64,000 bases of DNA from CADEDH01 sp965262175. GTDB lineage: Bacteria; Actinomycetota; Acidimicrobiia; Acidimicrobiales; SZUA-35. Positions within the stretch are counted from its first letter, which is position 1, and each line of letters starts with the position of its first letter. The notes under the pieces were generated by a model. It did not search any database, was not told where the DNA came from, and was given only the letters and a program-made list of their open reading frames with translations. Positions 16,401 through 26,120 of the stretch are shown piece after piece. The stretch covers positions 1 to 64,000 of the forward strand of contig CBDHES010000010.1 of assembly GCA_965262175.1 (NCBI GenBank). The letters are read 5' to 3'. The position numbers and the translations under genes are program-made.

Positions 16401-17886
16401 CGCACCACGGCCGCGACCGGCGGGTCGGGCGGGGTGCCGGGTGGTCATCGGCCTGCTCGACGATCCGGCCGCCCAGGCCCAGTACCCGGCGGAGATCGAG
16501 TTGGCCGATGGGGGCCTCGCGGTGTTCGGGACCGGCGGGTCGGGCAAGACGACGGTCCTGGCGACCGTGGCCGCCGCCGTGGCCGAGCATCGACCAGCGC
16601 CCGCCGGGCCGCCTGGTGGTTCGGAGTCCCGAGCGACCGACCCCCCGGCGATCGTCGGCCTCGATTTCGCCTCCCGTCAGCTCACCTCGTTGGCCGCCCA
16701 CCCGGCCTGCGTCGGGGTCGCCACCGGCGACGACCTGGAGGCGGTCACCCGGCTGATCGCGCTCCTCGACGAGCTCCTCACCGAGCGTCGGGCCGCGCTC
16801 GCCGCGGCGTCGGTCGCCGGGCGGCCCGCGCCCGACTTCGGGATCGTCCTGCTGCTGGTCGACGACTACGGCGCCCTGGTCCAGGCCTTCGAAGGTCCCG
16901 GGTCCGTGGTGGGGCTCCATCCGTGGCTCGAGCGGCTCAACCGGGTCATCGTCGACGGTCACCAGGTCGGCATCGTCACCGCCCTGACCGCCGCCCGGCG
17001 GGGGGCGATCAAGGCCAGCGTCCAGGCGGCGATCGCCAACCGGCTGGTGCTGCGGCAGGCGGAGCCCGGTGGCTACACCGAGCACGGCCTCCGGGTCGGG
17101 GCCGGATCGGCCGACGGTGGCGTCGAAGGGCTCCCGGCCGGTCGAGGGTTCCTCAACGGGGCCCACCTCGTCCAGGTCGCTCGGCCCGAGCCGGTCGATA
17201 CGACGACCGGACGACGGTCCATCCTGCGGTCGGCGCCGCTTCCGAGCGAGGTCGACCTCCTCGACTCCCAACCCGACCCGCTGCTGGTGCCGGTTGGGAT
17301 CACCGACCTCACGCTGGCGCCCGCCATCCTCGATCTCACCGCCACCGACGGACTGATCCTCGGCGAACCCCGGAGCGGCCGCTCGACCGCGTTGGCGGTC
17401 GTGGCCCACCACCTCGCCGCTGGCGGCCTGCCGGTCTGGGCCATCGGCCCGGCCACCAGCCCGCTGGCCGAGCTGGAGAAGGTCGAGGGGGCGGCCTTTG
17501 GCCGGGCCACCGACCTCCTGGAGATACTCGCCGACGTCGCCCGTCGGGCCGACGGGCCGCCGGATGAGCCCGACCCCTGGCTGATCGTCGACGACCTCGA
17601 CCTCATCGACGAGACCTCCCTCGATGGCCCGATGGGGGCGGTCCGGGCCGCCGGGGTCCGGGTCGTCGCCGCTACGACCACCCTCCGGGGCTACACCACC
17701 AACCCGCTCGTCGCCGATCTCCGGAGGGCCCGGGCCGTCCTCTATCTTCAGCCGCCCGACCCTCGCACCGCCCAGGAGGTCCTCGGTGTGGCACCACCGC
17801 TCCGGCCCGGGCTCGGATTCCCACCCGGCCGAGGGGTGCTCTCCGTGCACCGGCGGCCACTCATCGTCCAGGTCAGCCGGCCGTGA
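13408..17886 (+). CDS. EssC/EccC-type FtsK-SpoIIIE secretion ATPase with ubiquitin-like and FHA domains
   Basis: 1,492 residues. Order: ubiquitin/YukD-like domain (about 1-92, with TVGALADALIGWF and LGEVGLVSGEHVAIEI); FHA domain (about 108-235, with VVGRDRGCGLQLTDP and LVVNGDRRRSSVSIG); two membrane helices (about 283-325); then three RecA-like ATPase modules. Walker A motifs are GGTSGSGKS (about 707), GTGGSGKT (about 1041) and GEPRSGRS (about 1319, Lys replaced by Arg). Walker B motifs include LVIVVDEFA and LLLVDDYGA. This is the motor of type VII-like secretion (EssC in Firmicutes, EccC in mycobacteria). The ubiquitin-like partner that is usually a separate YukD/EsaB protein is fused here. 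No EccB, EccD, EccE or mycosin gene is nearby. Confidence 0.85.
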   Translation: MEILLRVATPAGVTADVAVQVDPADTVGALADALIGWFAPDPPDQPDQSGCPARFGLVRVPGGEWLEAERPLGEVGLVSGEHVAIEIDPGGPRSAACSGAADRGDLDVMVSSGPDVGASVRVGVGSTLVVGRDRGCGLQLTDPTVGRRAATISVAPVEAGGAAAADVDAADAGAADLGTGGSPSDDRRPVTVDPFGEAPSPLVVNGDRRRSSVSIGPCDVLRLGATTLRVRPRPAGRASGSGDDPPPLGTIGFHRAPYYPTPVTERAFDPLGEIPERGEPPRLALLAALAPLGLGITLAVLYSPRMLLFAVFSPVMAVAAYLEARRRRSSRYGRDTARYERRLAERRVELGAAFADERVRRFASAPDLATLARRAADRSIELWVRDRRAPDFASLRLGLGDVEPAVTIGPETTGDADLRDALERELRRFRTIRDVPVDVDLQRDRVVAAVGEPADTAALASSLITQAACLHSPEDLVIVAATNDQAIRRWLPWLPHVRAASSPLAGDHLVGAKPGTDRLLQDLVAVVEGRTAGTDRSLDRRWPWILAVIDASLDPDPAVVAQLLDGSAEAGLSVLWLAGSHDRVPRQATAVVSCRSLLDDDGSVVAYTDPDRPDQPVEIDRIGPDRADVIARSLAPVRDASSATGASALPRTVTLHEAWATGSVDARWVEERWATERGGALVAPIGLAIGGPLVIDLVEHGPHGLIGGTSGSGKSELLMSLVAGLAAYNPPDRVNLLFVDYKGGASSSLFERLPHTVGYVTNLDASLAQRALVSLGAELNRRMALLEGRARDLAELRIGHPEAAPPSLVIVVDEFATLVKEIPEFVTGIVDIAQRGRSLGIHLLLATQRPSGAVNENILANTNLRISLRMLDGAESSGVIGTTDAAAIPTPLKGRGFARFGPGELVSFQSAWSGAPLLADVGPAPITVAPVGHRGHVEPRHPSVPGRPPPRTQVDGAIDAIVGAARALGHERGRSPWLDELPTDVARRELTDSATTGAAPRPRPAGRAGCRVVIGLLDDPAAQAQYPAEIELADGGLAVFGTGGSGKTTVLATVAAAVAEHRPAPAGPPGGSESRATDPPAIVGLDFASRQLTSLAAHPACVGVATGDDLEAVTRLIALLDELLTERRAALAAASVAGRPAPDFGIVLLLVDDYGALVQAFEGPGSVVGLHPWLERLNRVIVDGHQVGIVTALTAARRGAIKASVQAAIANRLVLRQAEPGGYTEHGLRVGAGSADGGVEGLPAGRGFLNGAHLVQVARPEPVDTTTGRRSILRSAPLPSEVDLLDSQPDPLLVPVGITDLTLAPAILDLTATDGLILGEPRSGRSTALAVVAHHLAAGGLPVWAIGPATSPLAELEKVEGAAFGRATDLLEILADVARRADGPPDEPDPWLIVDDLDLIDETSLDGPMGAVRAAGVRVVAATTTLRGYTTNPLVADLRRARAVLYLQPPDPRTAQEVLGVAPPLRPGLGFPPGRGVLSVHRRPLIVQVSRP

Positions 17887-18005
17887 TCTTTTCGGTACCG
17901 TTACGGACGGGGCACGGCGCCAAAACAGTTCGTCCCAAAGCGTCGCTGCAACGATTCGTTCTGTCGACACTGACTAAGTTTCCCGCCGGGGGCCCAGAAC
18001 CCCCT

Positions 18006-18026
18006 CCATCGACGCGTCGTCGATGG
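18006..18026. promoter_or_regulatory. 9-bp inverted repeat upstream of the DUF397 gene
   Basis: CCATCGACG and CGTCGATGG flank CGT as a perfect inverted repeat. It lies about 30 bp before the preferred GTG start at 18056 and overlaps an alternative ATG at 18023. This suggests an operator or a 5'-UTR hairpin. Confidence 0.45.
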
Positions 18027-18055
18027 ATGCAACGCCGCATCGAATTGAGGACTCC

Positions 18056-18499
18056 GTGGTCAACGAAGCCGACAAGTCCGTCCCCGGTCGCGTCCAGCCG
18101 CTACCGCCGTCGTTCCGGGTCGTGCCCGGTCGGATCCAGCCGCCGTGGTCGAAGGCTGCGGCCAGCGGTGCCACCTCGGCCTGCGTGGTGATCCAGTTCC
18201 TGGGGGACCGAGTCCGCATTCGTGATTCGAAGTTCGTCCATGGCTCGACCTTGACCGGCGCCGTCCAGCCGGTCGTATCGGTGACCGCCAAGGCCTGGCC
18301 GGCGTTCATCGACGCGGTCGCCGCCGGCGCGGCGGGGGCCGACTGTCCCGAGATCGGCTTCGAGACCGTGGCCAGCGGGCACGTCGTCGTCCGGGCCCAG
18401 GCAACCGGTCTCGAGCTCCGCTTCGAGGCTCACGAGTGGGCCGCGTTCGTCGACGGTGCCCGGGCGGGCGAGTTCGGGCCCGTCCCCGCCGTCGTCTGA
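18056..18499 (+). CDS. DUF397 protein with two DUF397-like repeats
   Basis: 147 residues from the GTG at 18056, chosen because GAGGA lies 4 nt upstream; an in-frame ATG at 18023 is possible. The first unit has PPWSKAAASGATSACVVIQF, then VRIRDSKF and AWPAFIDAVAAG. The second has CPEIGFETVASGHVVVRAQ and EWAAFVDGARAGEF. Both match the DUF397 pattern (W-x-KSSxSG...C...VRDSK...W..F). DUF397 proteins are usually ~60-80 aa and act with an XRE/DUF5753 regulator in actinobacterial development and antibiotic control. That partner lies at 19245, beyond an inverted sigma-like gene. Confidence 0.75.
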   Translation: MVNEADKSVPGRVQPLPPSFRVVPGRIQPPWSKAAASGATSACVVIQFLGDRVRIRDSKFVHGSTLTGAVQPVVSVTAKAWPAFIDAVAAGAAGADCPEIGFETVASGHVVVRAQATGLELRFEAHEWAAFVDGARAGEFGPVPAVV

Positions 18500-18512
18500 T
18501 CGCTGCGGGCGT

Positions 18513-19046
18513 CTAGCCGTCCCGGTCCGTCCGCCGGTCGGCGTCGGCGCTCAGCTCGACGACTCGTCGCCACTTGTCCCTCGACTGCCGGACTCGGTGT
18601 CGCCCGACGCCCAGCCGGCGACCGGCGTCGGCCGCCGAGCAGCCGGCCAGCAACAGATCGAGTACCCGGGCATCGAACGGTGTGAGCGTGATGCGGTTGG
18701 CCGCGGCCACCCGCCGCAGCGACGCCCGCAACGCTCGTTCCTCGAACGAGCTCGACGCCGAGTCGGCGCATCGCGCCCTCGACCGGTCTCGTTCGTAGCG
18801 TTCCTCCCGAGCCTTGGTCCTCCGTTCGCTTCGCAGGATCGAATGGGCTTCCGACTTCACGACCTGCTCGATCCGGGCCACCGATTGCCGGGCGCCCGGA
18901 ATGGAGAGCCACCGAACGACGGCCCGCGACACCGCGTCCTCGGCATGGTGCTCGTGTCCGACGAGACATCGTCGTGCGATGGCCACGAGTCTTCGGTACT
19001 GGGACGGATCGAGGTTGATCCAGGTTCCGACGATGTGAGCGTTCAT
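18513..19046 (-). CDS. sigma-70-like (ECF-type) factor, divergent
   Basis: 177 residues. An N-terminal region-2-like helix bundle (QYRRLVAIARRCLVGHEHHAEDAVSRAVVRWL) precedes an Arg/Glu-rich link and a C-terminal region-4-like HTH (LTPFDARVLDLLLAGCSAADAGRRLGVGRHRVRQSRDKWRR). The order fits a short ECF sigma factor, though region 2 is weak. A good ribosome-binding site, AAGGAGAGGGG, precedes the ATG. It converges on the DUF397 gene (14 bp between stops) and is divergent from the XRE gene, so it splits that usual pair. Confidence 0.55.
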   Translation of the reverse strand: MNAHIVGTWINLDPSQYRRLVAIARRCLVGHEHHAEDAVSRAVVRWLSIPGARQSVARIEQVVKSEAHSILRSERRTKAREERYERDRSRARCADSASSSFEERALRASLRRVAAANRITLTPFDARVLDLLLAGCSAADAGRRLGVGRHRVRQSRDKWRRVVELSADADRRTDRDG

Positions 19047-19170
19047 GGGCGAGTCCCCTCTCCTTGGTGGAGTCCTCGCTGACGCCGATCGTTGCCACCA
19101 CCGGGAGGGGAAGGGACCCCCTTGGCCGCTGCCCGTGTGTTCCCGGATCAGTGCAGCTAGTTTGTCTCGT

Positions 19171-19218
19171 GGTTACGTAACCTGTCAATCAAGCGCTGAG
19201 TTCTGTGGTTTCAGCACT
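19171..19218. promoter_or_regulatory. palindromes in the divergent sigma-like/XRE intergenic region
   Basis: GGTTACGTAACC (19171-19182) is a perfect 12-bp palindrome. AGCGCTGA (19192-19199) and TCAGCACT (19211-19218) form an 8-bp inverted repeat with one mismatch. Both lie within 75 bp of the XRE start at 19245, which has GGGAGG at 19228-19233. They are likely operators for the XRE regulator and/or the divergent gene. Confidence 0.5.
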
Positions 19219-19244
19219 TGTTCGAGTGGGAGGTCTGATAACCG

Positions 19245-20153
19245 ATGACTTCACGAGTGTCGCCCTTGCTACGCTCGGGGACCTTGTCGCCGACCTCCTC
19301 GTCCGTCGTCGCCGGTTGGGAACTGTCGCGTCGTATCCGTGACCGTCGGTTGGCGCTGGGGTTCGACGCCAAGACCGTCGCCCAGCGGCTCGGGTTCACC
19401 CGCAACTACTGGTCGGCGGTCGAGAACGACCGCACCCGGCTGGCCGACGACAAGTTCGCCGCCATGCTCGACCTCTTCGAGCTCGACGAGGCCGATCGGG
19501 CCCATTTCGTTGCGCTCCGGGCGATAGCCAAGGAGCCCGGATGGTGGGAGGACTACAGCAACTTCCTCGCCGACGACGTCCGCCGATTGTTCGGGCTCGA
19601 GGCCGGCGCCAGCCACATCCGCTCCTTCGAGCGATCGGCGGTCAACGGGCTGCTCCAGTCGACCGACTACGCCCGGGCCCTGATGGATCGGGCCCTGGAT
19701 GTCCGCCCGGCCGACACCCGCCGCCTGGCCGAGATCAGGGGTCGGCGGCAGCAACAGCTCCTCGGCGAGGGCAACCCCCACCGGTTGACGGCGGTCATCG
19801 CCGAGGCGGCCCTGATCCAATCGGTCGGGCGGCCTGCGGTGCTCAAGCGCCAACTCGCCCATCTCGGGCAGCTGATCGACGCCCACGACGAAGCGATCGA
19901 TGTGCGGGTCCAGCCCTTCTCGGCGCCGCTGGGGGGCTTGGCGTCGGCCTCGACCCTGTACCTGCTCGACTTCGAGAATCCCGACCTCCCGACCCTGGCC
20001 TGGCACGAGGGAGTCTTCGTGACCGGCCTCGAGGACGACCCCGACCGGGTGGAGCTCCTGCGCCTCTTCTTCGACCAGGTGATCACCGGCTCCCTCGACC
20101 GGGACGAGTCGCGGGAGGTCATCCGCTACTACGCCGAAGCCGCGCCCGGCTGA
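19245..20153 (+). CDS. XRE-family HTH regulator with DUF5753 domain
   Basis: 302 residues. A helix-turn-helix (about 25-80) with GWELSRRIRDRRLALGFDAKT and LGFTRNYWSAVENDR is followed by the long DUF5753 region (about 105-295): SFERSAVNGLLQSTDYARAL, RRQQQLL, VIAEAALIQSVG and DFENPDLPTLAWHEGVF. Relatives in Streptomyces (WhiJ/BldB-associated families) bind DNA and pair with DUF397 proteins, as seems the case with the gene at 18056. It is followed by a short hairpin and a convergent response-regulator gene. Confidence 0.88.
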   Translation: MTSRVSPLLRSGTLSPTSSSVVAGWELSRRIRDRRLALGFDAKTVAQRLGFTRNYWSAVENDRTRLADDKFAAMLDLFELDEADRAHFVALRAIAKEPGWWEDYSNFLADDVRRLFGLEAGASHIRSFERSAVNGLLQSTDYARALMDRALDVRPADTRRLAEIRGRRQQQLLGEGNPHRLTAVIAEAALIQSVGRPAVLKRQLAHLGQLIDAHDEAIDVRVQPFSAPLGGLASASTLYLLDFENPDLPTLAWHEGVFVTGLEDDPDRVELLRLFFDQVITGSLDRDESREVIRYYAEAAPG

Positions 20154-20156
20154 CGG

Positions 20157-20169
20157 GGGCCGGCGGCCC
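20157..20169. terminator. short GC hairpin between convergent genes
   Basis: GGGCC and GGCCC around GGC lie in the 18-bp gap between the XRE gene and the response regulator. Confidence 0.3.
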
Positions 20170-20171
20170 GG

Positions 20172-20813
20172 CTACTCGATGCCGTGCTCCAGGGCGTAGC
20201 GGACCAGCTCCTGACGGCGGTTCAGGTGGAGTTTGCCGAGAATGTTGCGGACATGGTTCTCCACCGTCTTGGGGGAGATGTACAGCGCCTCCCCGATCTC
20301 CTTGTACGAGTGCCCCCGGGCCACGTACTGGAGCACCTCCCGCTCCCGCTCCGACAGCGGCTGAGCCCCACCGGCCCCCTTCGACAACCGCCGGAACTCA
20401 CCGAGCACCAGGCTGGCCAGCGCCGGGGAGAACACCGGCTCGCCATGGGCCGCCTTCCACAACGCGTCCCGCAGCTCGTCGGGGGCGGTCGACTTCACCA
20501 GGTAGCCGGTGGCGCCGGCGGCCACGGCATCGAGCAGATCCCGCTCGGCCTCCGACACCGTCAGCATGACGATGTTCGACACCTCGCCGCACTCCCGGGC
20601 CACCTTCAGCCCGCCGCCGTTCGGCATGTTCAGGTCGCAGATGACGAGGTCGGGCTCGGTGGCGGTGATCACCTCGACCGCTTCGGTGGCATCGGCCGCT
20701 TCGCCGACCACTCGGAAGTTGTCGCCCAGGTCGGCCCGGACCCCCGATCGCCAGATCGGATGATCGTCAGCGATGACAACCGTCACGTGGCTCTTCCAAC
20801 CGCTCGAGCTCAT
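20172..20813 (-). CDS. NarL/LuxR-type response regulator
   Basis: 213 residues. The receiver domain (1-125) has the acidic pair in VVIADDHP, the phospho-acceptor Asp60 in LVICDLNMPNGG, and a conserved Lys in GYLVKST. A LuxR-type HTH (about 148-210) has LSEREREVLQYVARGHSYKEI and SPKTVENHVRNIL. The histidine kinase gene lies 68 bp upstream on the same strand, so the two form one two-component system. Target genes are not evident. Confidence 0.9.
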   Translation of the reverse strand: MSSSGWKSHVTVVIADDHPIWRSGVRADLGDNFRVVGEAADATEAVEVITATEPDLVICDLNMPNGGGLKVARECGEVSNIVMLTVSEAERDLLDAVAAGATGYLVKSTAPDELRDALWKAAHGEPVFSPALASLVLGEFRRLSKGAGGAQPLSEREREVLQYVARGHSYKEIGEALYISPKTVENHVRNILGKLHLNRRQELVRYALEHGIE

Positions 20814-20881
20814 CGGGCCATTGTTGCACCCAACACCCGCCGGCCGGGCCGCACGGCCCGTCGGCCGGTACCGCCCGCCGC

Positions 20882-22069
20882 TCAGGAGCGGCCGTGGTCG
20901 GCGGAGCTGACCGGCACCCAGATCCGGACCTCGGTTCCCCGCCCCGGTCGACCGTCGATCTCGACCCGTCCCCCCACCTCGGCGACCCGTCCCCGGATCG
21001 ATCGCCGGATCCCCTCCCCCTCGGAGCGCTGCTCGGCATCGAAGCCCGAGCCGTCGTCCTTGATCGACACGAACACCGTGTCGTCGTCGGCCGGCTCGGC
21101 GTAGATGGTCGCCGTCGCCGCCCGGCCGTGCTTCGAGGCGTTGGTCAAGGCCTCGCCGACAGCCCCGCTGAGGCGGTCGATGATCGCCTCTTCCCCTGCC
21201 GGCAGATCGGGAGCGGCGACGACGTCGACCCGCAGCTCGAACCGCTCCTCGGCCCGGCGAGCCGCCCGCCGGATGCCCGACGCCAGATCACGCTCGACCG
21301 ACGATGTCCCGAACAGGAACTCCCGCAGCTCGAGCTCCTGGGTCCGGGCCAGCGCCACCAGCTCATCGTCGCCGCTACGCCGTTGGATGACCGCCAGGGT
21401 CTGGAGCACGCCGTCGTGGAGGGTCCGGGCGACCTCCGCCCGGGCCCGATACCCGGCGATCGCCCGGTCGGTCTCGGCCAGCCGACGGAGCAGATAGCCG
21501 ATCACCCACCCCGTCACCGCCAGGAGCACCATCGTCGACACGCCCTGGAACGCGGCGTCCGCCGACGACACCACCGTCAACAGTCCGACGTACCGGGCCG
21601 TTCCCATCCCGAGGCCGGTGATGACGGCCAGCCGCCGGCCGCCGGCGATCGCCACCGCCGTCACCGCCCCGACCGCCCAGATCGAGGGCAGCGTCTGAGG
21701 GTGGTCGGCCGACCCGTAGACCCACGAGTCGGCCAACAACATCGTTGCGGCGATCCCGATCTCGGCGTAGACGGGGATCGGCCTGACCAGCAGGTCCGGG
21801 TTGCGGCGATACAGGACGGTCAGGACCGCCGTGAGGCCGACCGCCGCCCCCAACAGGGCGAACCCGACCAGGGGACGCTCGACGGCGCTCAGTCCACCGG
21901 CGGCATCCGGCCGCCGCCAGACTTCCCAACCGAAGACCGCCACCGCCCACAGGATCGTCAACCATCGAAAGGCGATCGTCCCCCGCAGCAGGCTCCGTCG
22001 GGTTGGGGGTGAGATCCGGGCCACGGTCAACGGACCCCGGCGATCGCCCCGGGCGGCGGTGCTGCTCAT
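20882..22069 (-). CDS. membrane sensor histidine kinase, NarX/HisKA_3-like
   Basis: 395 residues. About five or six membrane helices fill residues 33-195 with little periplasmic loop, a MacS-like sensor. A dimerisation helix carries the phospho-accepting His218 (ARTLHDGVLQTLAV). The ATPase domain has GEALTNASKHG (N box) and IKDDGSGFD (G1). It pairs with the response regulator downstream. The stimulus is unknown; a mostly intramembrane sensor suggests envelope or lipid signals. Confidence 0.87.
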   Translation of the reverse strand: MSSTAARGDRRGPLTVARISPPTRRSLLRGTIAFRWLTILWAVAVFGWEVWRRPDAAGGLSAVERPLVGFALLGAAVGLTAVLTVLYRRNPDLLVRPIPVYAEIGIAATMLLADSWVYGSADHPQTLPSIWAVGAVTAVAIAGGRRLAVITGLGMGTARYVGLLTVVSSADAAFQGVSTMVLLAVTGWVIGYLLRRLAETDRAIAGYRARAEVARTLHDGVLQTLAVIQRRSGDDELVALARTQELELREFLFGTSSVERDLASGIRRAARRAEERFELRVDVVAAPDLPAGEEAIIDRLSGAVGEALTNASKHGRAATATIYAEPADDDTVFVSIKDDGSGFDAEQRSEGEGIRRSIRGRVAEVGGRVEIDGRPGRGTEVRIWVPVSSADHGRS

Positions 22070-22148
22070 GCCCGGAGGCTAGTGACCGCCCCGGCGTCGG
22101 GTAGCGCAGGCTCACAGCTCATCCCGGAGGTCGGCGACCGCCCGTCCT

Positions 22149-22164
22149 GGCCCCGGGCAGGGCC
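22149..22164 (-). terminator. possible hairpin after the polyprenyl synthase gene
   Basis: GGCCC and GGGCC enclose CGGGCA, 15 bp beyond the stop. It is short but lies where a terminator is expected. Confidence 0.3.
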
Positions 22165-22178
22165 CCGGCCCCGGATGG

Positions 22179-23189
22179 TCAGCGTCGCTGGGTGGTCAGC
22201 ACCATGTCGAGCAGGTGCTGGGCGGTGTCGGCCAGGGCTCGGCCAGCCTGGTTGGTCGAGACCGTCTCCATCTCGCTCCGGGCCCGCTGGACGAACCCGG
22301 TGGCCACCGCCAGAGCGCTGTCGACCCCGGGACCGCTGCGGACCAGCTCGATCGCCTTCAGCCGCTCGGCCTCACCGAGCCCGTCCTCCCGTCCGCCGTG
22401 GACGAGGAGCTCCCGCAGCTCACGGCCGTTCGTCGACGCCAGGGTGTGGATCACCGGCAGGGAGTAGACGCCCTCGACCATGTCCTTGCCGGCCGGCTTC
22501 CCCAGCTGCTCGTCGGTGGCGATGACGTCGAGGATGTCGTCGACGACCTGGAAGGCCATCCCGTAGAGCCGCCCGAACTCGGTCAGCGTGTCGATCGTCT
22601 CCCGGTCCCGCCCGGCCACGATCCCCCCGATCCGGGTCGCGGCGGAGAACAAGCTGGCGGTCTTGCCGGCGATCGACGGGAAGTACTGCTCTTCGGTCCG
22701 GTTGACGTCGTACAGGGTCTGGAGCTCGGCCACCTGGCCCTGGCACAGCTCGGCGATCGTCCGGGCCAGCAATCCGGCCACCTCGGTGCCCAGGCTGGCG
22801 GCGATCTCCGACGCCTTGGCCAGGAGGTAGTCGCCGGCCAGGATCGCCCGCAGGTTGCCCCATCGGGCGTTGACGCTGTCGACCTGGCGCCGGATCTGGG
22901 CCTCGTCCATCACGTCGTCGTGGTAGAGCGAGCCGACCTGGACCAACTCGACGGCCACCCCACCGCGGATGACGTCATCGGAGACCACGGCCCCATCGGG
23001 CAATCCGGTCGCCGCCGCAGCGGCACAGAACAGGGGCCGCTGACGCTTGCCGCCGGCCCGGATCAGGTGGGAAGCGATCTCGGTGAGGTAGTCGTCCCCC
23101 TCGATCCGGACCGTTTCCAACAGGCAGTTCTCGATGCGGACCGCGTCATCGGCGGCCGTGGGCAGCGTTGCCAGCGGAGTCTGAGCCAC
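22179..23189 (-). CDS. trans-polyprenyl diphosphate synthase (IspB/HepT-type)
   Basis: 336 residues. The first Asp-rich motif is YHDDVMDEAQIRR, the second is VVDDILD with the upstream FQ. GKDMVEGVYSLPVI and the N-terminal HLIRAGGKRQRP are also conserved. The family condenses isopentenyl diphosphate onto an allylic diphosphate to make C35-C50 chains for menaquinone. Small residues before the first motif fit a long-chain product, but length cannot be fixed from sequence. It is divergent from clpC. Confidence 0.9.
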   Translation of the reverse strand: MAQTPLATLPTAADDAVRIENCLLETVRIEGDDYLTEIASHLIRAGGKRQRPLFCAAAAATGLPDGAVVSDDVIRGGVAVELVQVGSLYHDDVMDEAQIRRQVDSVNARWGNLRAILAGDYLLAKASEIAASLGTEVAGLLARTIAELCQGQVAELQTLYDVNRTEEQYFPSIAGKTASLFSAATRIGGIVAGRDRETIDTLTEFGRLYGMAFQVVDDILDVIATDEQLGKPAGKDMVEGVYSLPVIHTLASTNGRELRELLVHGGREDGLGEAERLKAIELVRSGPGVDSALAVATGFVQRARSEMETVSTNQAGRALADTAQHLLDMVLTTQRR

Positions 23190-23227
23190 GGCCTACACGG
23201 TACGCCACCAGGATGCCCTCGGGTGCA

Positions 23228-23245
23228 ACCGGGCCGACGCCCGGT
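23228..23245. other. inverted repeat in the polyprenyl synthase/clpC divergent region
   Basis: ACCGGGC and GCCCGGT around CGAC form a perfect 7-bp stem. The 285-bp gap 23190-23474 holds promoters for both genes. I could not assign -35/-10 boxes and saw no ClgR or CIRCE-like site. Confidence 0.35.
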
Positions 23246-23474
23246 AGGCAGTTTGGGACGTTGATGGCGCGTCCGCCGTCCGGCTGCCCTAGCGTCGGTA
23301 GAACCCCATCCGACCCCCACCCGCTGTCCCAATCCTTCGGTCCCGGCTAACCAACGCCGGCTCCCGTGCCGACGGGGACTGAGCCGCTGATCGCCGAGAC
23401 CGCCAAAAACAACCGATGTCATTGCTTGTAGGCTGGTAGCCACCTCTCCTACACACTCCATTCGGGAGGACTTC

Positions 23475-26003
<2,529 letters not shown>

Positions 26004-26044
26004 GGCGAGCCGCAGGCGTCGTTCACTCCCACATGACCCGATGA

Positions 26045-26077
26045 CCGGGCCGGGCTGCCACGGGCGGCCCGGCCCGG
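26045..26077 (+). terminator. strong GC hairpin after clpC
   Basis: Positions 26045-26055 and 26067-26077 are perfectly complementary over 11 bp (CCGGGCCGGGC / GCCCGGCCCGG) with an 11-nt loop, 42 bp past the stop. There is no U-tract. Confidence 0.6.
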
Positions 26078-26120
26078 GCGCGTCCGGGCCCTCCGTCACA
26101 TCTCCGGCGAGCCAGTAGGG

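Noticed and set aside
14314..17970. Very long open frame on the minus strand opposite the EssC-type gene
   Set aside because: It is antisense to a gene with clear domain motifs; high G+C keeps the opposite strand free of stops. Its product is Gly/Arg/Asp-rich without any domain.
23401..23474. Heat-shock operator (CIRCE, ClgR-type) before clpC
   Set aside because: No inverted repeat of the right sequence was found; only the ribosome-binding site is clear.
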